Source: Parachitinimonas caeni (GTDB taxonomy: Bacteria; Pseudomonadota; Gammaproteobacteria; Burkholderiales; Chitinimonadaceae). From it: a stretch of DNA of 64,000 bases. The notes beneath the pieces are model-generated. The model ran no database searches. It saw only the letters and a program-made list of their open reading frames with translations, and was not told where the DNA came from. Where the stretch lies: NCBI RefSeq assembly GCF_030129945.1, contig NZ_JARRAF010000016.1, forward strand, positions 1 through 64,000, written 5' to 3'. Made by a program: the position numbers and the translations under genes. Numbering within the stretch: the stretch's first letter is position 1; the number at the start of each line of letters is the position of its first letter. Positions 32,623 through 41,917 of this stretch are shown one piece after another.

Positions 32623-33787
32623 AACTCTGCCCACTTCGACTGGTCACGAATCCCTGCTTCGCTGCCCATAGATTGATGTCCTGCTGCTGAATTGCATTGG
32701 CCATCAGCTCGGCAAAACGGTCGGGGGTGCAGGCGAAAGTCGGGATATTCAACGCGGCGAAGTGCGCTGCGTTGCGATGATCAAAACCCGGTGTGCCATC
32801 GTCGGCCAATGCCAGCAGGCAGATGACGTTGACCCCCGCTGCCTTGAGTGTCGCTGCCCGCTTGAGCATTTGCTCATTGTTGCCGCCTTCGTACAGATCG
32901 GTGATGAGGACCAGGATGGTCTTGTCAGGCCGGTCGATGATCTGCTGGCAATAACCCAGAGCCAGATTGATATCCGTGCCACCCCCCAGCTGCACCCCGA
33001 ACAGCAGGTCTACCGGGTCTTCGGCTTCATCGGTCAGATCGACCACGGCCGTATCGAAAACCACCATCCGTGTCTTGACAGCGCGCAGGCTGGCCAAGAC
33101 CGCAGCAAATACCCCGGCATACACCACCGAAGCCGCCATCGAACCACTTTGATCGACGCATAGCACGATGTCGCGCAGGGCAGAGCGCTTGCGTCCGTAG
33201 CCGACCAGTTTCTCGGCCACTACGGTTTTCTTCTCGGGCAGATAGCGGCTCAGATTGGCCTGAATTGTCTTGTGCCAGTCGATTTCATTCAGGCGGGGGC
33301 GCAGATTGCGTTCGGCCTTGTTCAGCGCACCATTGACCGCCTGACGCATCGGTTCGTGCAAGCGCCTCTCCAATTCTTCGACGACACGCCTGACGACCAT
33401 GCGTGCGGTTTCGCGGGTCTTGGCCGGCATGACCTTGCCCAGGGCAACCAGACTGGCTACCAGATGCACATCCGGCTCGATGGCTTCCAGCAACTCGGGT
33501 TCGAGCAGCATTTTTTGCAGGTTGAGGCGGTGGATTGCGTCCTGCTGCAGGACCTGTACAACCGGCGTTGGGAAAAACTCGCGAATATCACCCAGCCAGC
33601 GTGCGACATTCGGGCAGGATGGACCAAGATTGCCGCTGCGTTCTGCATCGTAGAGGGCCGCCAGCGCCGCATCGGCCCGCTGCAGATCAGGGCTCAACGG
33701 GGCACCACAAGTTTCGGCAGCCGCATCGCCGAGTATCAGGCGCCAGCGTTGCAGACGGTCGGTTTCGAAAGCGCTTGGTTGCGTCAT
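32621..33787 (-). CDS. von Willebrand A domain protein of the SWIM/MoxR operon
   Basis: A 388-residue cytoplasmic protein. The N-terminal half is helical and family-specific; the C-terminal half is a vWA domain with the metal-binding DQSGSMA (MIDAS), GGGTDINLA and LITDLYEGG. vWA proteins partner MoxR AAA+ ATPases as adaptors that present targets. Last gene of the five-gene operon, starting two bases after the DUF5682 stop. ATG at 33787 is preferred to the TTG two codons earlier. The stop codon is part of a MITE-like repeat. Confidence 0.88.
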   Translation of the reverse strand: MTQPSAFETDRLQRWRLILGDAAAETCGAPLSPDLQRADAALAALYDAERSGNLGPSCPNVARWLGDIREFFPTPVVQVLQQDAIHRLNLQKMLLEPELLEAIEPDVHLVASLVALGKVMPAKTRETARMVVRRVVEELERRLHEPMRQAVNGALNKAERNLRPRLNEIDWHKTIQANLSRYLPEKKTVVAEKLVGYGRKRSALRDIVLCVDQSGSMAASVVYAGVFAAVLASLRAVKTRMVVFDTAVVDLTDEAEDPVDLLFGVQLGGGTDINLALGYCQQIIDRPDKTILVLITDLYEGGNNEQMLKRAATLKAAGVNVICLLALADDGTPGFDHRNAAHFAALNIPTFACTPDRFAELMANAIQQQDINLWAAKQGFVTSRSGQS

Positions 33788-33789
33788 AT

Positions 33790-36075
33790 TCAAGGTCCAA
33801 TCAGAGCAAGCAGTGTCGGCACGACCTGCGCGGCGCGTACATGGTCGAGCGCATCATCGGCAGGTGTCGCGGCCTGGGTTTGGCCCAGATGACGCACTTT
33901 GTCGCCCATCTGGCGTCGTTCCGGCCGGGTGAAGCCACTGAAGGCCCGCCGTAGCAGGGGCAGCCGTTCGCGGAAGGTGTCGTGATCGAGCTGGCCCAGC
34001 CAGTGGTCGATGGTGTGCCAGAGGGTGTCATGATGCAGGAGCAGCAGGCCACTGCCACGCAAGAGACCTGTCAGCCAGCCTGCCGACTCCGCTGGCGGAT
34101 TGCCGGGCGCCAGGGCCAGACTGGCTTGTCGTGCCAGCGCTTCTGCGTCGATCTGCTGTCGGTCGAACAGCAGACGCAGGGCAAAGCCGCGCACAGCGGG
34201 TGCGGTCGTATCCAGCGCTGCCAGTCGGCGCAGACTGTCAAACCAATCCTCACGCAGGTCGGTGTGGTCCAGCGTATCAAGTGCGGTTTGGACCGAATCG
34301 ATATGCTGGATCAGTGCTTCTGCGGCAGCTTCATCGATGCTGCTGGCCGCAGGCAGAATGCCGACGGTGATGCGTTCGACCAGCGCCATGATGATCGGCA
34401 GCACATTGTCGGCCTGCGTGCCCCGTACATCGCCATAGCGGGCAACGTTGACCAGCGGCGGCAGGGCTTCCATCAGATGCGAGAGGTCGGCAGCCAAGGC
34501 TGCTTGTGTTTGTACGCACCCCAATAACACGGTGATGGCAACGGGCAGCTGGGCGAGTACGGCGTCGTCGAGCATCGCCGTCAGGCCCGGCAAGTCAGCG
34601 CCGTTGCGTGCCTGTTCGCACAAGGCGTGGCTGGCAGCGGCCTCGATGGTGTTGCCGTAGCGGCTGGCGGCAATCAGGCGTACCACCAATTCCGGGTCCC
34701 ATTTCAGTGTCCATGACTCGCGGAAGGTGCCTGTGCGGTTGCTGTCATGCCGGCGCTGCCCCCACTCCACCTGGATGATCTGCAAGCGGTGCAGCAGGCG
34801 ACTGCGGGCACGTCCACTGTCTTCCCGCAGATCAAGTTCCAGCAGCTTGCTCTCGGTGCTGGGCTTGAGGCGCAAGCGCTTTTGCTGGGCTTCCAGGTCT
34901 CTTTGCAGTGGGGCAGCGGCGGTATGGGCGGGTACGGCGCCAATTCGATAGCCGATCTCCAGCTGCTGGCGGATCAGGTCCATCGGCGATGTCTGGCCGT
35001 GGCAAAGCACTGACAGCATGGCCTCGCGGTTTTCCGCCAGACCGGGCAGGGCGGCGCCCCGCAAGGCGGCCAGCGACTCCGCCAGCCGAACGGCCTCGAT
35101 CACGCTGGCGGAGGAGGCATCCAGCCCTGCTTCGCGCAATAGACGGGCGGCTTGCGTCATCCAGCGCAGGCTGGCCTGATCCGGGCTTTGCCAGAGGTGG
35201 CGATACCAGCCCGGCGAGGTGACGCCAGCGCCATAACCACTCTCAAAGGCCAGCCGGTCGTCGCTCCACGGTACCCAGGTGGCTGAAACCCTGGTTTTGG
35301 GCAGACCTTTGAGCAATGCGGTGTCGTCTTTGGCGGGGGGCATCTGCTGCAATGCCGGTACATGCCAAGCCCCGCAGATGACAGCAATGGTTTGGTGACC
35401 GGCCTTTTGCGCCTCCCGAATCTTGCTGCGCATATGGGCTTCACGCCGCGCCTCGCGCAGGCCTGGCTCGGGCGCGTGCTCGCGCAGGGCAGTCATGGCC
35501 TCGGCAATGGCTGCGAACAGCTCGCGGGCATCGCGCCTTTGCTCAACTTCGATTTCCCACCAGGTTTCATGGTCATCGTAACCGGCAGCCCGCGACAGTT
35601 CGCCGATCGGGTCCATGCGCCAGCGCTGCAGCGTATCGGCGGCGACATCCGGGCCGGCATCGGCGGCCGGGGTGACGGCATCTGCGGCGGGAGCATCCAG
35701 CTCCGGTGTGTGGTCGCCGTCTGAGGAGGCTTCACGGGTGGCGTCTGCGGCCATCTGCTCGGCGAAGCCATGCGTTGGCGGCAAATCCATAAACCAGAGT
35801 GGAATCTGACGAGCCGTCGCGTGGCGAATGGCACGCCATTCCGGCGAAAACTCGGCAAAGGGATAAAACACCCCATGCTGGGGCGCATCGTTGGGGTAGA
35901 CCAGCAGCGCCACCGGCGGCTGCATGGCGGGGTCTGCCGCCAGGGCGATGACGTCATCCGCTTCTGGCGGGCCTTCGAGCAGGATGATGTCGGGAGCCAG
36001 GGCCGCCAGTGCGGCTTCAAGGGCCCGTGCGCAGCCGGGGCCGTGGTGACGGATGCCAAAGATATGGGTTGTCAT
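33790..36075 (-). CDS. DUF5682 protein, TraB/ChaN-like fold
   Basis: A 761-residue protein of the DUF5682 family, function unknown. The start IFGIRHHGPGCARALEAAL followed by APDIILLEGPPEAD, and later VICGAWHVPAL, match the pattern of the TraB/TIKI/ChaN/EreA group, in which a histidine near the start, a glutamate after the second strand and a GxxH motif form a metal-dependent hydrolase site. An Ala/Asp-rich insertion (about 113-145) looks disordered, and the last 400 residues are mainly helical repeats. It is the largest member of the operon and the likely effector or scaffold. Fold similarity is my inference from motifs. Confidence 0.8.
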   Translation of the reverse strand: MTTHIFGIRHHGPGCARALEAALAALAPDIILLEGPPEADDVIALAADPAMQPPVALLVYPNDAPQHGVFYPFAEFSPEWRAIRHATARQIPLWFMDLPPTHGFAEQMAADATREASSDGDHTPELDAPAADAVTPAADAGPDVAADTLQRWRMDPIGELSRAAGYDDHETWWEIEVEQRRDARELFAAIAEAMTALREHAPEPGLREARREAHMRSKIREAQKAGHQTIAVICGAWHVPALQQMPPAKDDTALLKGLPKTRVSATWVPWSDDRLAFESGYGAGVTSPGWYRHLWQSPDQASLRWMTQAARLLREAGLDASSASVIEAVRLAESLAALRGAALPGLAENREAMLSVLCHGQTSPMDLIRQQLEIGYRIGAVPAHTAAAPLQRDLEAQQKRLRLKPSTESKLLELDLREDSGRARSRLLHRLQIIQVEWGQRRHDSNRTGTFRESWTLKWDPELVVRLIAASRYGNTIEAAASHALCEQARNGADLPGLTAMLDDAVLAQLPVAITVLLGCVQTQAALAADLSHLMEALPPLVNVARYGDVRGTQADNVLPIIMALVERITVGILPAASSIDEAAAEALIQHIDSVQTALDTLDHTDLREDWFDSLRRLAALDTTAPAVRGFALRLLFDRQQIDAEALARQASLALAPGNPPAESAGWLTGLLRGSGLLLLHHDTLWHTIDHWLGQLDHDTFRERLPLLRRAFSGFTRPERRQMGDKVRHLGQTQAATPADDALDHVRAAQVVPTLLALIGP

Positions 36076-36126
36076 GACGTTTACCTGACGACGGCAGCGA
36101 GGGGATTCTGTTTGTGCATGCCTGCC

Positions 36127-37218
36127 TCACACGACATCCATGCAGGCGCGGTACAGGTCCTTCCAGCCGTCACGCTCCTTGGCGACGGTTTTCAGATATT
36201 CCAGCCACACCAGCTTGTCTTGAACCGGGTCTTTGATCACCGCGCCGGTCAGACCTGCTGCCAGATCGGCGGCACGCAGCACGCCGTCGCTGTAGTAGCC
36301 GGCAATGGCCATGCCGTGGCCGAGCACCGAGATCGCCTCTGCTGTGGACAGGGTGCCGCTGGGGCTCTTGAGTTTGGTCTTGCCGTCTTCGGTCAGGCCA
36401 TTACGCAATTCACGGAACACCGCCACCACGCGCCGGACTTCTTCCAGCGCAGGCTTTTCGGCAGGCAGCTCCAGCGCCCGACCCAGCTCATTGACACGGC
36501 GGCTGACAATGGCCACTTCCTCGTCGAAAGTGTCGGGCGTGGGCAGAATCACCGTATTAAAGCGTCGCATCAGGGCTGATGACATTTCGTTCACGCCCTT
36601 GTCACGGTTATTGGCGGTGGCAATCACGTTGAAGCCGCGTTGGGCCTGTACTTCGATTCCCAGCTCGGGGATCGGCAAGGTCTTTTCTGATAGTAAAGTG
36701 ATCAAGGTGTCTTGCACCTCGCTGGGCACCCGGGTCATCTCTTCGAGCCGGGCCAGCTTGCCATCACGCATGGCTTTGAGCATCGGGCTGGCAACCAGTG
36801 CGTTTTCAGAGGGGCCTTCAGCCAGTAATCGGGCGTAGTTCCAGCCATAGCGCAGGGCCGATTCATCAGTGCCTGCGGTACCCTGGATCAGCAAGGTCGA
36901 ATCGCCGCTGATGCCGGCGGCCAGGTGTTCCGATACCCAGCTCTTCGCGGTGCCGGGAACACCGTACAGCAGCAGGGCGCGGTCGGTGGCCAGCGTGGCC
37001 ACCGCGATCTCGATCAGACGTGCGCTGCCGATATATTTGGGGCTGACTTCATAGCCGTTGTCGAGCTGGCCGCCGAGCAGGTAGGTCTTGACTGCCCAGG
37101 GTGACAGTTTCCAGTTGGCTGGGCGGGGCTTTTTGTCCTGGCGGGCCAGTTCGGCCAGCTCTTCGGCATATTGTTGTTCGGCATGCTGACGCAGGACGGC
37201 GTTCAGGGTTTGGCTCAC
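36127..37218 (-). CDS. MoxR-type AAA+ ATPase
   Basis: A 363-residue AAA+ ATPase. Walker A is GVPGTAKS, the Walker B region is KLARLEEMTR, sensor 1 is NVIATANNRDKG, and the arginine finger region is SALMRRFN. MoxR ATPases remodel target proteins with a vWA partner, here two genes downstream. The start overlaps the DUF5691 stop by four bases, implying translational coupling. A 51-base gap follows before DUF5682, the only real gap in the operon. Confidence 0.92.
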   Translation of the reverse strand: MSQTLNAVLRQHAEQQYAEELAELARQDKKPRPANWKLSPWAVKTYLLGGQLDNGYEVSPKYIGSARLIEIAVATLATDRALLLYGVPGTAKSWVSEHLAAGISGDSTLLIQGTAGTDESALRYGWNYARLLAEGPSENALVASPMLKAMRDGKLARLEEMTRVPSEVQDTLITLLSEKTLPIPELGIEVQAQRGFNVIATANNRDKGVNEMSSALMRRFNTVILPTPDTFDEEVAIVSRRVNELGRALELPAEKPALEEVRRVVAVFRELRNGLTEDGKTKLKSPSGTLSTAEAISVLGHGMAIAGYYSDGVLRAADLAAGLTGAVIKDPVQDKLVWLEYLKTVAKERDGWKDLYRACMDVV

Positions 37219-38717
37219 AGCGGTATCTCCTTGATCAGGGTTTGGCGGGCAGCAGCCAGCGCCAGAGTCGTTTCGGCACGCCGGTTGGCGTAATGCAGAT
37301 TCCAGTCGTTCTGAAGGCCGGGCGCCTGAATATGGCTTCGTACGGCAAGGGTGAAGGGTTCGAGCCAGTGGTCGGGGCCGCGTAGCACGGCAAGCTCAAG
37401 CAGCGATTGCAGATCGTGCCGCTGGTCTGGTCGTAATTCGCTGCCGGTGGGGAGTTGGGTCAGGGCGGCACACAGTACATCGCTCCAGCTTGCGGTCAGC
37501 GAGGCGAGGCCCCGTTCCGCTTCCTGCCAAAGCCCGGCCTGCAAGGCTGCCAGCACGGCGGTTCCACTCTGACTGGCGGACAGCACCGCCCAGAGTGCGC
37601 TGCTGCGTGGATACAGCACCCCGCGCCCGGCGTGGTGGGCGGCAACCAGGGCTGCGGCCCACTCGCTGTCTGCAAAGCGGCAGGCTGCGTCGGCCAAGCC
37701 CAGATACAGGCTGTCTGCCCAATCGCTTTGTGGCAGCAAGGCCAGCAATTCGCCAGCGCTGGCACCCGTTTGCTGTGACCAGCAGGCTGGAGCTACCAGT
37801 GCAACGATCTGTTGCAGCCACCAGGCACGAGGGCCGGTGCCGTGAGGCGGTGTCGCCAGAATGCCTTCGCGTTCCCATTCCTTGAGGAGTTCGGTTGGCG
37901 GGTTGGCCGCTACCTGTCGGCCTGCCGAACTGACGGGCCACTGCAGGCATTGGCTGGCGCGCTGCTGCCATAAGCCGGACAGGGCCGAGCCGGGTATCTG
38001 CACCAGCAAGTCAACCACCAGCTGCCGTACGTTCTGGCTGCGGTCGTCCAGCAGCGATTGCAGTAGTGGCTCATCAGCCGCCGACAGGCCGTCTTTCAGG
38101 ACCTCCAGAAAATGGCAGCGCTGTTCGGCTTTCTCCTGAGGCAGGGCGGCTTGCAGCCACTGCCGGGCCTGGTCGGCATTGCGCTGGCGTAGCAGGGCCA
38201 GTGCCTGCCGACGTTCGGCGGGCCGGCCTTCCTGCCACAACGTTTCGAGCTGGGTGTCGTCCAGAGCACGGGGCGTGGCATCCGGCGCGGACCAGTCCGG
38301 GTGCTGAGATGCCAGCCACTGACCGCGCTGGCCCGCCACGCCAAACCAAAGCTGACGCCGTTCGGCGGTTGCCAGCGCCAGTGGCAATAGCCGTGCCGGC
38401 AGCCGATAACCGGCTTGCAACAAGCGGGCGGCAGCCCAAGGCGCCAGTGCGGTATGCGTGCCAGCGATGATGTCTGCAAGCGGGCTGTTAGCGCTGGCGG
38501 GGGCTTCCGGCAGCGTGTCGGCAGGCGCCAGACCGCCGGCGGCGAGCGGCGTTGCCAAGCCGCCTGCCTGTCGGTAGACGGCCAGTGAACCGGCCTGCAG
38601 CAACAGCCGCCGCTCGCGGCTGTAATCCAGTAACTGTGGCTCAAGCGCAGCAAGGCCAGCCGCATCGTTGGCGAGATTGGCTGTGCCAACCAGAGCCAGT
38701 CGGGTGGTGTCATGCAT
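37215..38717 (-). CDS. DUF5691 helical-repeat protein
   Basis: A 500-residue protein of the DUF5691 family that always travels with SWIM and MoxR genes. It is rich in Ala, Leu, Gln and Trp and looks like stacked alpha-helical (HEAT-like) repeats; there are no catalytic motifs, signal peptide or membrane segments. A stretch such as DDRSQNVRQLVVDLLVQIPG is HEAT-like. Overlaps both neighbours (8 bases with SWIM, 4 with MoxR). Likely a scaffold or recognition subunit; this is inference. Confidence 0.8.
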   Translation of the reverse strand: MHDTTRLALVGTANLANDAAGLAALEPQLLDYSRERRLLLQAGSLAVYRQAGGLATPLAAGGLAPADTLPEAPASANSPLADIIAGTHTALAPWAAARLLQAGYRLPARLLPLALATAERRQLWFGVAGQRGQWLASQHPDWSAPDATPRALDDTQLETLWQEGRPAERRQALALLRQRNADQARQWLQAALPQEKAEQRCHFLEVLKDGLSAADEPLLQSLLDDRSQNVRQLVVDLLVQIPGSALSGLWQQRASQCLQWPVSSAGRQVAANPPTELLKEWEREGILATPPHGTGPRAWWLQQIVALVAPACWSQQTGASAGELLALLPQSDWADSLYLGLADAACRFADSEWAAALVAAHHAGRGVLYPRSSALWAVLSASQSGTAVLAALQAGLWQEAERGLASLTASWSDVLCAALTQLPTGSELRPDQRHDLQSLLELAVLRGPDHWLEPFTLAVRSHIQAPGLQNDWNLHYANRRAETTLALAAARQTLIKEIPL

Positions 38718-40047
38718 GGCGGCGCTCCGTCAGCGGTTCGTAGACCTGATTGATATAGGCACCAAGCGGGCGCAGGTAACGGCCGTCCCATTCAACGGCA
38801 ATGTCGTGGCTGCTGCCACCGGTCAGCGCGAGCCATAGCCAGTAGTCACCGCCGATGAGGGGCAGGCTGTCCCCCTGTGCATCGCGCAGGAACCATTGCG
38901 ATTCATGCCGCACCGGGCTGGCCTCGGCGATGGTGCCGGCCAGCCTGTCCTGCCACGGATTGATCGCCAAAGCCTGGGCATAACGGTTGAGCAGGGCAGA
39001 AATGGGTTCCGCCTGCCAACTTTGCTGGGGCGGCGGCAACGGGGCTGCGCTGCCTTTGATCATGGCCCGGTGTGAACCGGCTCCTGGCCAGAACACCAGC
39101 TCGGCATCCAGTGCCGTGCCGGCCGGCAGCACCGTGCCGAAGGACTGACCCAGTCCGGCCGCAAACTGCAATTGCATGGCAAAGCGCCGGGTCTGCAGGC
39201 CATAGAGCCAGGTACGCTGAGTGCGCACCTTGTCGCTTTCCTCAATCCACTGGCCGATTACCTGCCACTGATCGCGTATCACCTCGCCGTTGGCGAGCAC
39301 TTCCTCTTCCTTCAGATTAAAGCCGATGTGCTGCCGCAAACTGGCTTGCAATGGCCCTGGCAGGCTATCGAGGCGCTCAAAGCCATGTAACGCCAGCGCA
39401 ATCTTGCCGATTTCTCCTGACAGTCGCTCCGGCCAGTCGGCCCCGGTGCCCGGTAAATCGGCGAGGCTGCGCAGGCGATTGGCAAGGCCGGGTGCCTGCG
39501 CATCAATCAATCTGGCAGCCTGCTGCTCCCAAATGGCTGGCCCTTCGGCCGGGAGGCGTGCCAGACCATTTCGCACCAGGTCCTCCAGCCAGACCTGCAG
39601 GGCGGTCAACCCGTCGCGTACCCGGTTATCACGCTTCTCCAGCCGCTTCTGCTGAGCAACGGGGTCCACTTCGGCTTCGGCCCGCGCCTGGGCTTTGGCT
39701 TCCTTTTTTGCTGCGGCGTCAGAGCGCTTGTCCAGCCACTCGCTGACCCAGTCCGGCTCACTGGCGTCTGCCACCAGCGCCGGTTGACTGGCCGTGAGCA
39801 GCAGCAAACCCAGGGCATGCTTGCAAGGAAACTTGAAGCTAGGGCAAGAACACTTGCTGGCGAAATCGGCGAGATCCAGCCGCACCTGATAAGGATTCTT
39901 GCCACTGCCTTGGCATTCGCCCCACAAAGCGCGCCCGCTGCGGCCCAGAGTCGGCCAGTTTTTGGCTTGTGCCAGCTTCTTGCCGTTGGCGGCCGAGCCA
40001 CTATCCGGCGCCAGGGCCAGCACCTGTTGTTCGGTGAGTTGCATCAT
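38710..40047 (-). CDS. SWIM zinc-finger protein, first gene of the MoxR/vWA operon
   Basis: A 445-residue protein whose SWIM motif is CSCPSFKFPCKH at about residues 64-75 (CxC, then CxH), a zinc-binding module that contacts DNA or proteins. The following charged segment (AAAKKEAKAQARAEAEVDP) is a likely coiled coil; the C-terminal half has no recognised domain. The start is placed at ATG 40047, giving LTEQQVLALAPDSGSAANGKKLA, the common opening of this family; the open frame extends 35 codons upstream without family character. It would recognise the target or nucleic acid for the downstream ATPase complex. Confidence 0.85.
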   Translation of the reverse strand: MMQLTEQQVLALAPDSGSAANGKKLAQAKNWPTLGRSGRALWGECQGSGKNPYQVRLDLADFASKCSCPSFKFPCKHALGLLLLTASQPALVADASEPDWVSEWLDKRSDAAAKKEAKAQARAEAEVDPVAQQKRLEKRDNRVRDGLTALQVWLEDLVRNGLARLPAEGPAIWEQQAARLIDAQAPGLANRLRSLADLPGTGADWPERLSGEIGKIALALHGFERLDSLPGPLQASLRQHIGFNLKEEEVLANGEVIRDQWQVIGQWIEESDKVRTQRTWLYGLQTRRFAMQLQFAAGLGQSFGTVLPAGTALDAELVFWPGAGSHRAMIKGSAAPLPPPQQSWQAEPISALLNRYAQALAINPWQDRLAGTIAEASPVRHESQWFLRDAQGDSLPLIGGDYWLWLALTGGSSHDIAVEWDGRYLRPLGAYINQVYEPLTERRHA

Positions 40048-40466
40048 CGATGCGCAGGAAAGGTTGAAAACGCCCACGCTACCATAGAACGTTCGTTCTG
40101 CCGATGCGTGCAAACTGGCGCCCGGCGCCACTTTGCTATGCTTGTCCGGCAATTTTCTTTTGGCTCAAAAACTTGGCTGCAGCGTGAATTTTTGCATTTG
40201 TCATGCCGTGCCTGGATGTGAACGGCGAGCGATCTTCCGCTGATTGCGGACAACCCTGATCGGGAAGGTCCGCATCGACAAAACGGCAACTGTTGATTCC
40301 GCCAATGTCCATGCAGCCCGATTCCAGGTCTACTGATGCTTATCGGCACATACCCATTGCGCGCCCGGCCCCACTACCCGCACGAAGCCAAGCTATAACT
40401 CATTGAATGGGGTGTCGCAAGGTGGCCCCGCTTGTTTTCGTCATGAAATCGGGTGCGGAGGGAATC
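40048..40466. promoter_or_regulatory. Divergent control region of the SWIM/MoxR operon
   Basis: No gene is seen in these 419 bases. AGAACGTTCGTTCT at 40086-40099 is a perfect 6-2-6 inverted repeat about 40 bases upstream of the SWIM start, well placed for an operator. Confidence 0.5.
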
Positions 40467-40994
40467 ATGTTCAAGCGTTTGCTGATGGTGTTGGGTTTGG
40501 TGTTGCCGATATGGGCGCGGGCGGAAGATTTTGCTGCTCCGCCGGGGTGGCGCGTTCCGAATATCAAAGACTATTCCCACGACTGGGCGGAAATCAAAAG
40601 CCGGCTTCCCACCCCCTATAAATTGGCCGGAGATTTTAATGGCGACAAAATCCAAGATCAGATCTGGATTTTGTTCAAGGCGGGCCAAAAGCATAGTGAT
40701 AAGGATTGGGGGTTATTTGCACGTATATCCCGCCCTGATGGCAATTACGACGTTCAAAAGCTCGAATCCTATAAGAATTGGGTCGAAGCACAAACCATGG
40801 CATTAGAAAGCGCTGAGCCTGGCGTTTATAAAACGGCCTGTGGCGAAGGTTATTGGAAGTGCGCTAAAGGTGAGCCGAAATCGGTAAAACTGCAAGGTGA
40901 AGGTTTTTTCCTGGTGGCAATAGATAAAGCATCGACGCTTTATTACTGGGATGCAAAGCGGAAGAAATTCAATAAAGTGGCAGAGTCTGATTAA
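40467..40994 (+). CDS. Hypothetical secreted protein with FG-GAP/EF-like calcium motif
   Basis: A 175-residue protein with a signal peptide (LLMVLGLVLPIWARA, cleavage near residue 19). After it, YKLAGDFNGDKIQDQIWIL carries a DxNxDxxxD calcium-loop pattern like FG-GAP or dockerin-type loops, then GLFARISRPDGNYDV. The C-terminal part is lysine-rich. CGGAGG precedes the ATG. Probably periplasmic; no function can be assigned. It precedes a binding-protein gene by 47 bases. Confidence 0.7.
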   Translation: MFKRLLMVLGLVLPIWARAEDFAAPPGWRVPNIKDYSHDWAEIKSRLPTPYKLAGDFNGDKIQDQIWILFKAGQKHSDKDWGLFARISRPDGNYDVQKLESYKNWVEAQTMALESAEPGVYKTACGEGYWKCAKGEPKSVKLQGEGFFLVAIDKASTLYYWDAKRKKFNKVAESD

Positions 40995-41041
40995 TGTCCC
41001 CAATGCGGCACATTATTCGCAATACATGAAGCGGAGAGTGT

Positions 41042-41839
41042 ATGAACAGGAAAATTATGGCGGCCTTGCTGGCTGCGCTGGTGGCAATGCCGGCCATGGC
41101 GGATGATTTTGACAAGCTGAAAGCCAAGGGAGAGTTGGTCATTGGTGTGCGGGATAGCTCACCCCCTTTTGGCTTTTTCGATAAGGCCAAAGGGACGGTT
41201 TCGGGCTATGACATTGATTTTGCGCTATGGATTGCCAATAAACTCGCCTTGAAACCGGTATTCAAAACCGTCGATCCGGCAGACCGCATCAAGGTGCTGA
41301 AAGAAGGAAAAGTAGATATCGTCGTGGCCTCTCTGGCCAAAACCGCAGAGCGGGAAAAGGAAGTGGATTTCAGTTTTGGTTATTACGTTTCCACCCAGAA
41401 ACTGGTCGCCAAAAAAGGCAAATTCACCGATTTATTGCAGCTCGATAAAATGTCGGTTTGCGCACCTTCCGGTACGACCAATGCCAAATATCTGCAGGAT
41501 ATTTCGCAGAGTGTAAAAATTGTGGCACCACCCGATTATGCCGAGGCTTTCTCGGCATTGGTCGCGGGTAAATGTGATGCAGTATCCGGTCCGGAGGCAA
41601 CCTTGCTCGGGAATCTCGCCAAATTACCGAACCGGAATGAGTACGAAGTGCCCGATGTGCCGATTGCCTCCGAAGCGATCGGGGTCGGTGTGCGCAAGGG
41701 GGAAAAGCGCCTGCTCAAAGCCGTGAACGATGCGCTGAGCGAAGCGGAAACCAGTGGCGAAGCCACCAAGATCTTCAACCGCTGGTTTGGCGAATCGGCA
41801 GCCGTCAAGCTGCAGCGGACGTTCAAGATCAATCGCTAA
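41042..41839 (+). CDS. Amino-acid ABC transporter periplasmic binding protein
   Basis: A 265-residue family-3 solute-binding protein. Signal peptide MNRKIMAALLAALVAMPAMA, then GELVIGVRDSSPPFGFFDKAKGTVSGYDIDFALWIANKL, GKVDIVVASLAKTAEREKEVDFSFGYY with the ligand-binding threonine/arginine pair, and CAPSGTTNAKYLQ. This is the pattern of glutamate/aspartate or cystine binders. No permease or ATPase genes are adjacent, so the rest of the transporter is elsewhere. Confidence 0.88.
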   Translation: MNRKIMAALLAALVAMPAMADDFDKLKAKGELVIGVRDSSPPFGFFDKAKGTVSGYDIDFALWIANKLALKPVFKTVDPADRIKVLKEGKVDIVVASLAKTAEREKEVDFSFGYYVSTQKLVAKKGKFTDLLQLDKMSVCAPSGTTNAKYLQDISQSVKIVAPPDYAEAFSALVAGKCDAVSGPEATLLGNLAKLPNRNEYEVPDVPIASEAIGVGVRKGEKRLLKAVNDALSEAETSGEATKIFNRWFGESAAVKLQRTFKINR

Positions 41840-41917
41840 TGCACAGGACGGGTGTGCGTAATCACATCCTTCCTGGCGATATCCCCTGTGATAGGCGGGC
41901 CACTGAAAGCTGCGCGC

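Noticed and set aside
40086-40099. SOS (LexA) box reading of the palindrome
   Set aside because: The match is to the Gram-positive type consensus; this lineage uses a different LexA box. Kept only as a generic operator.
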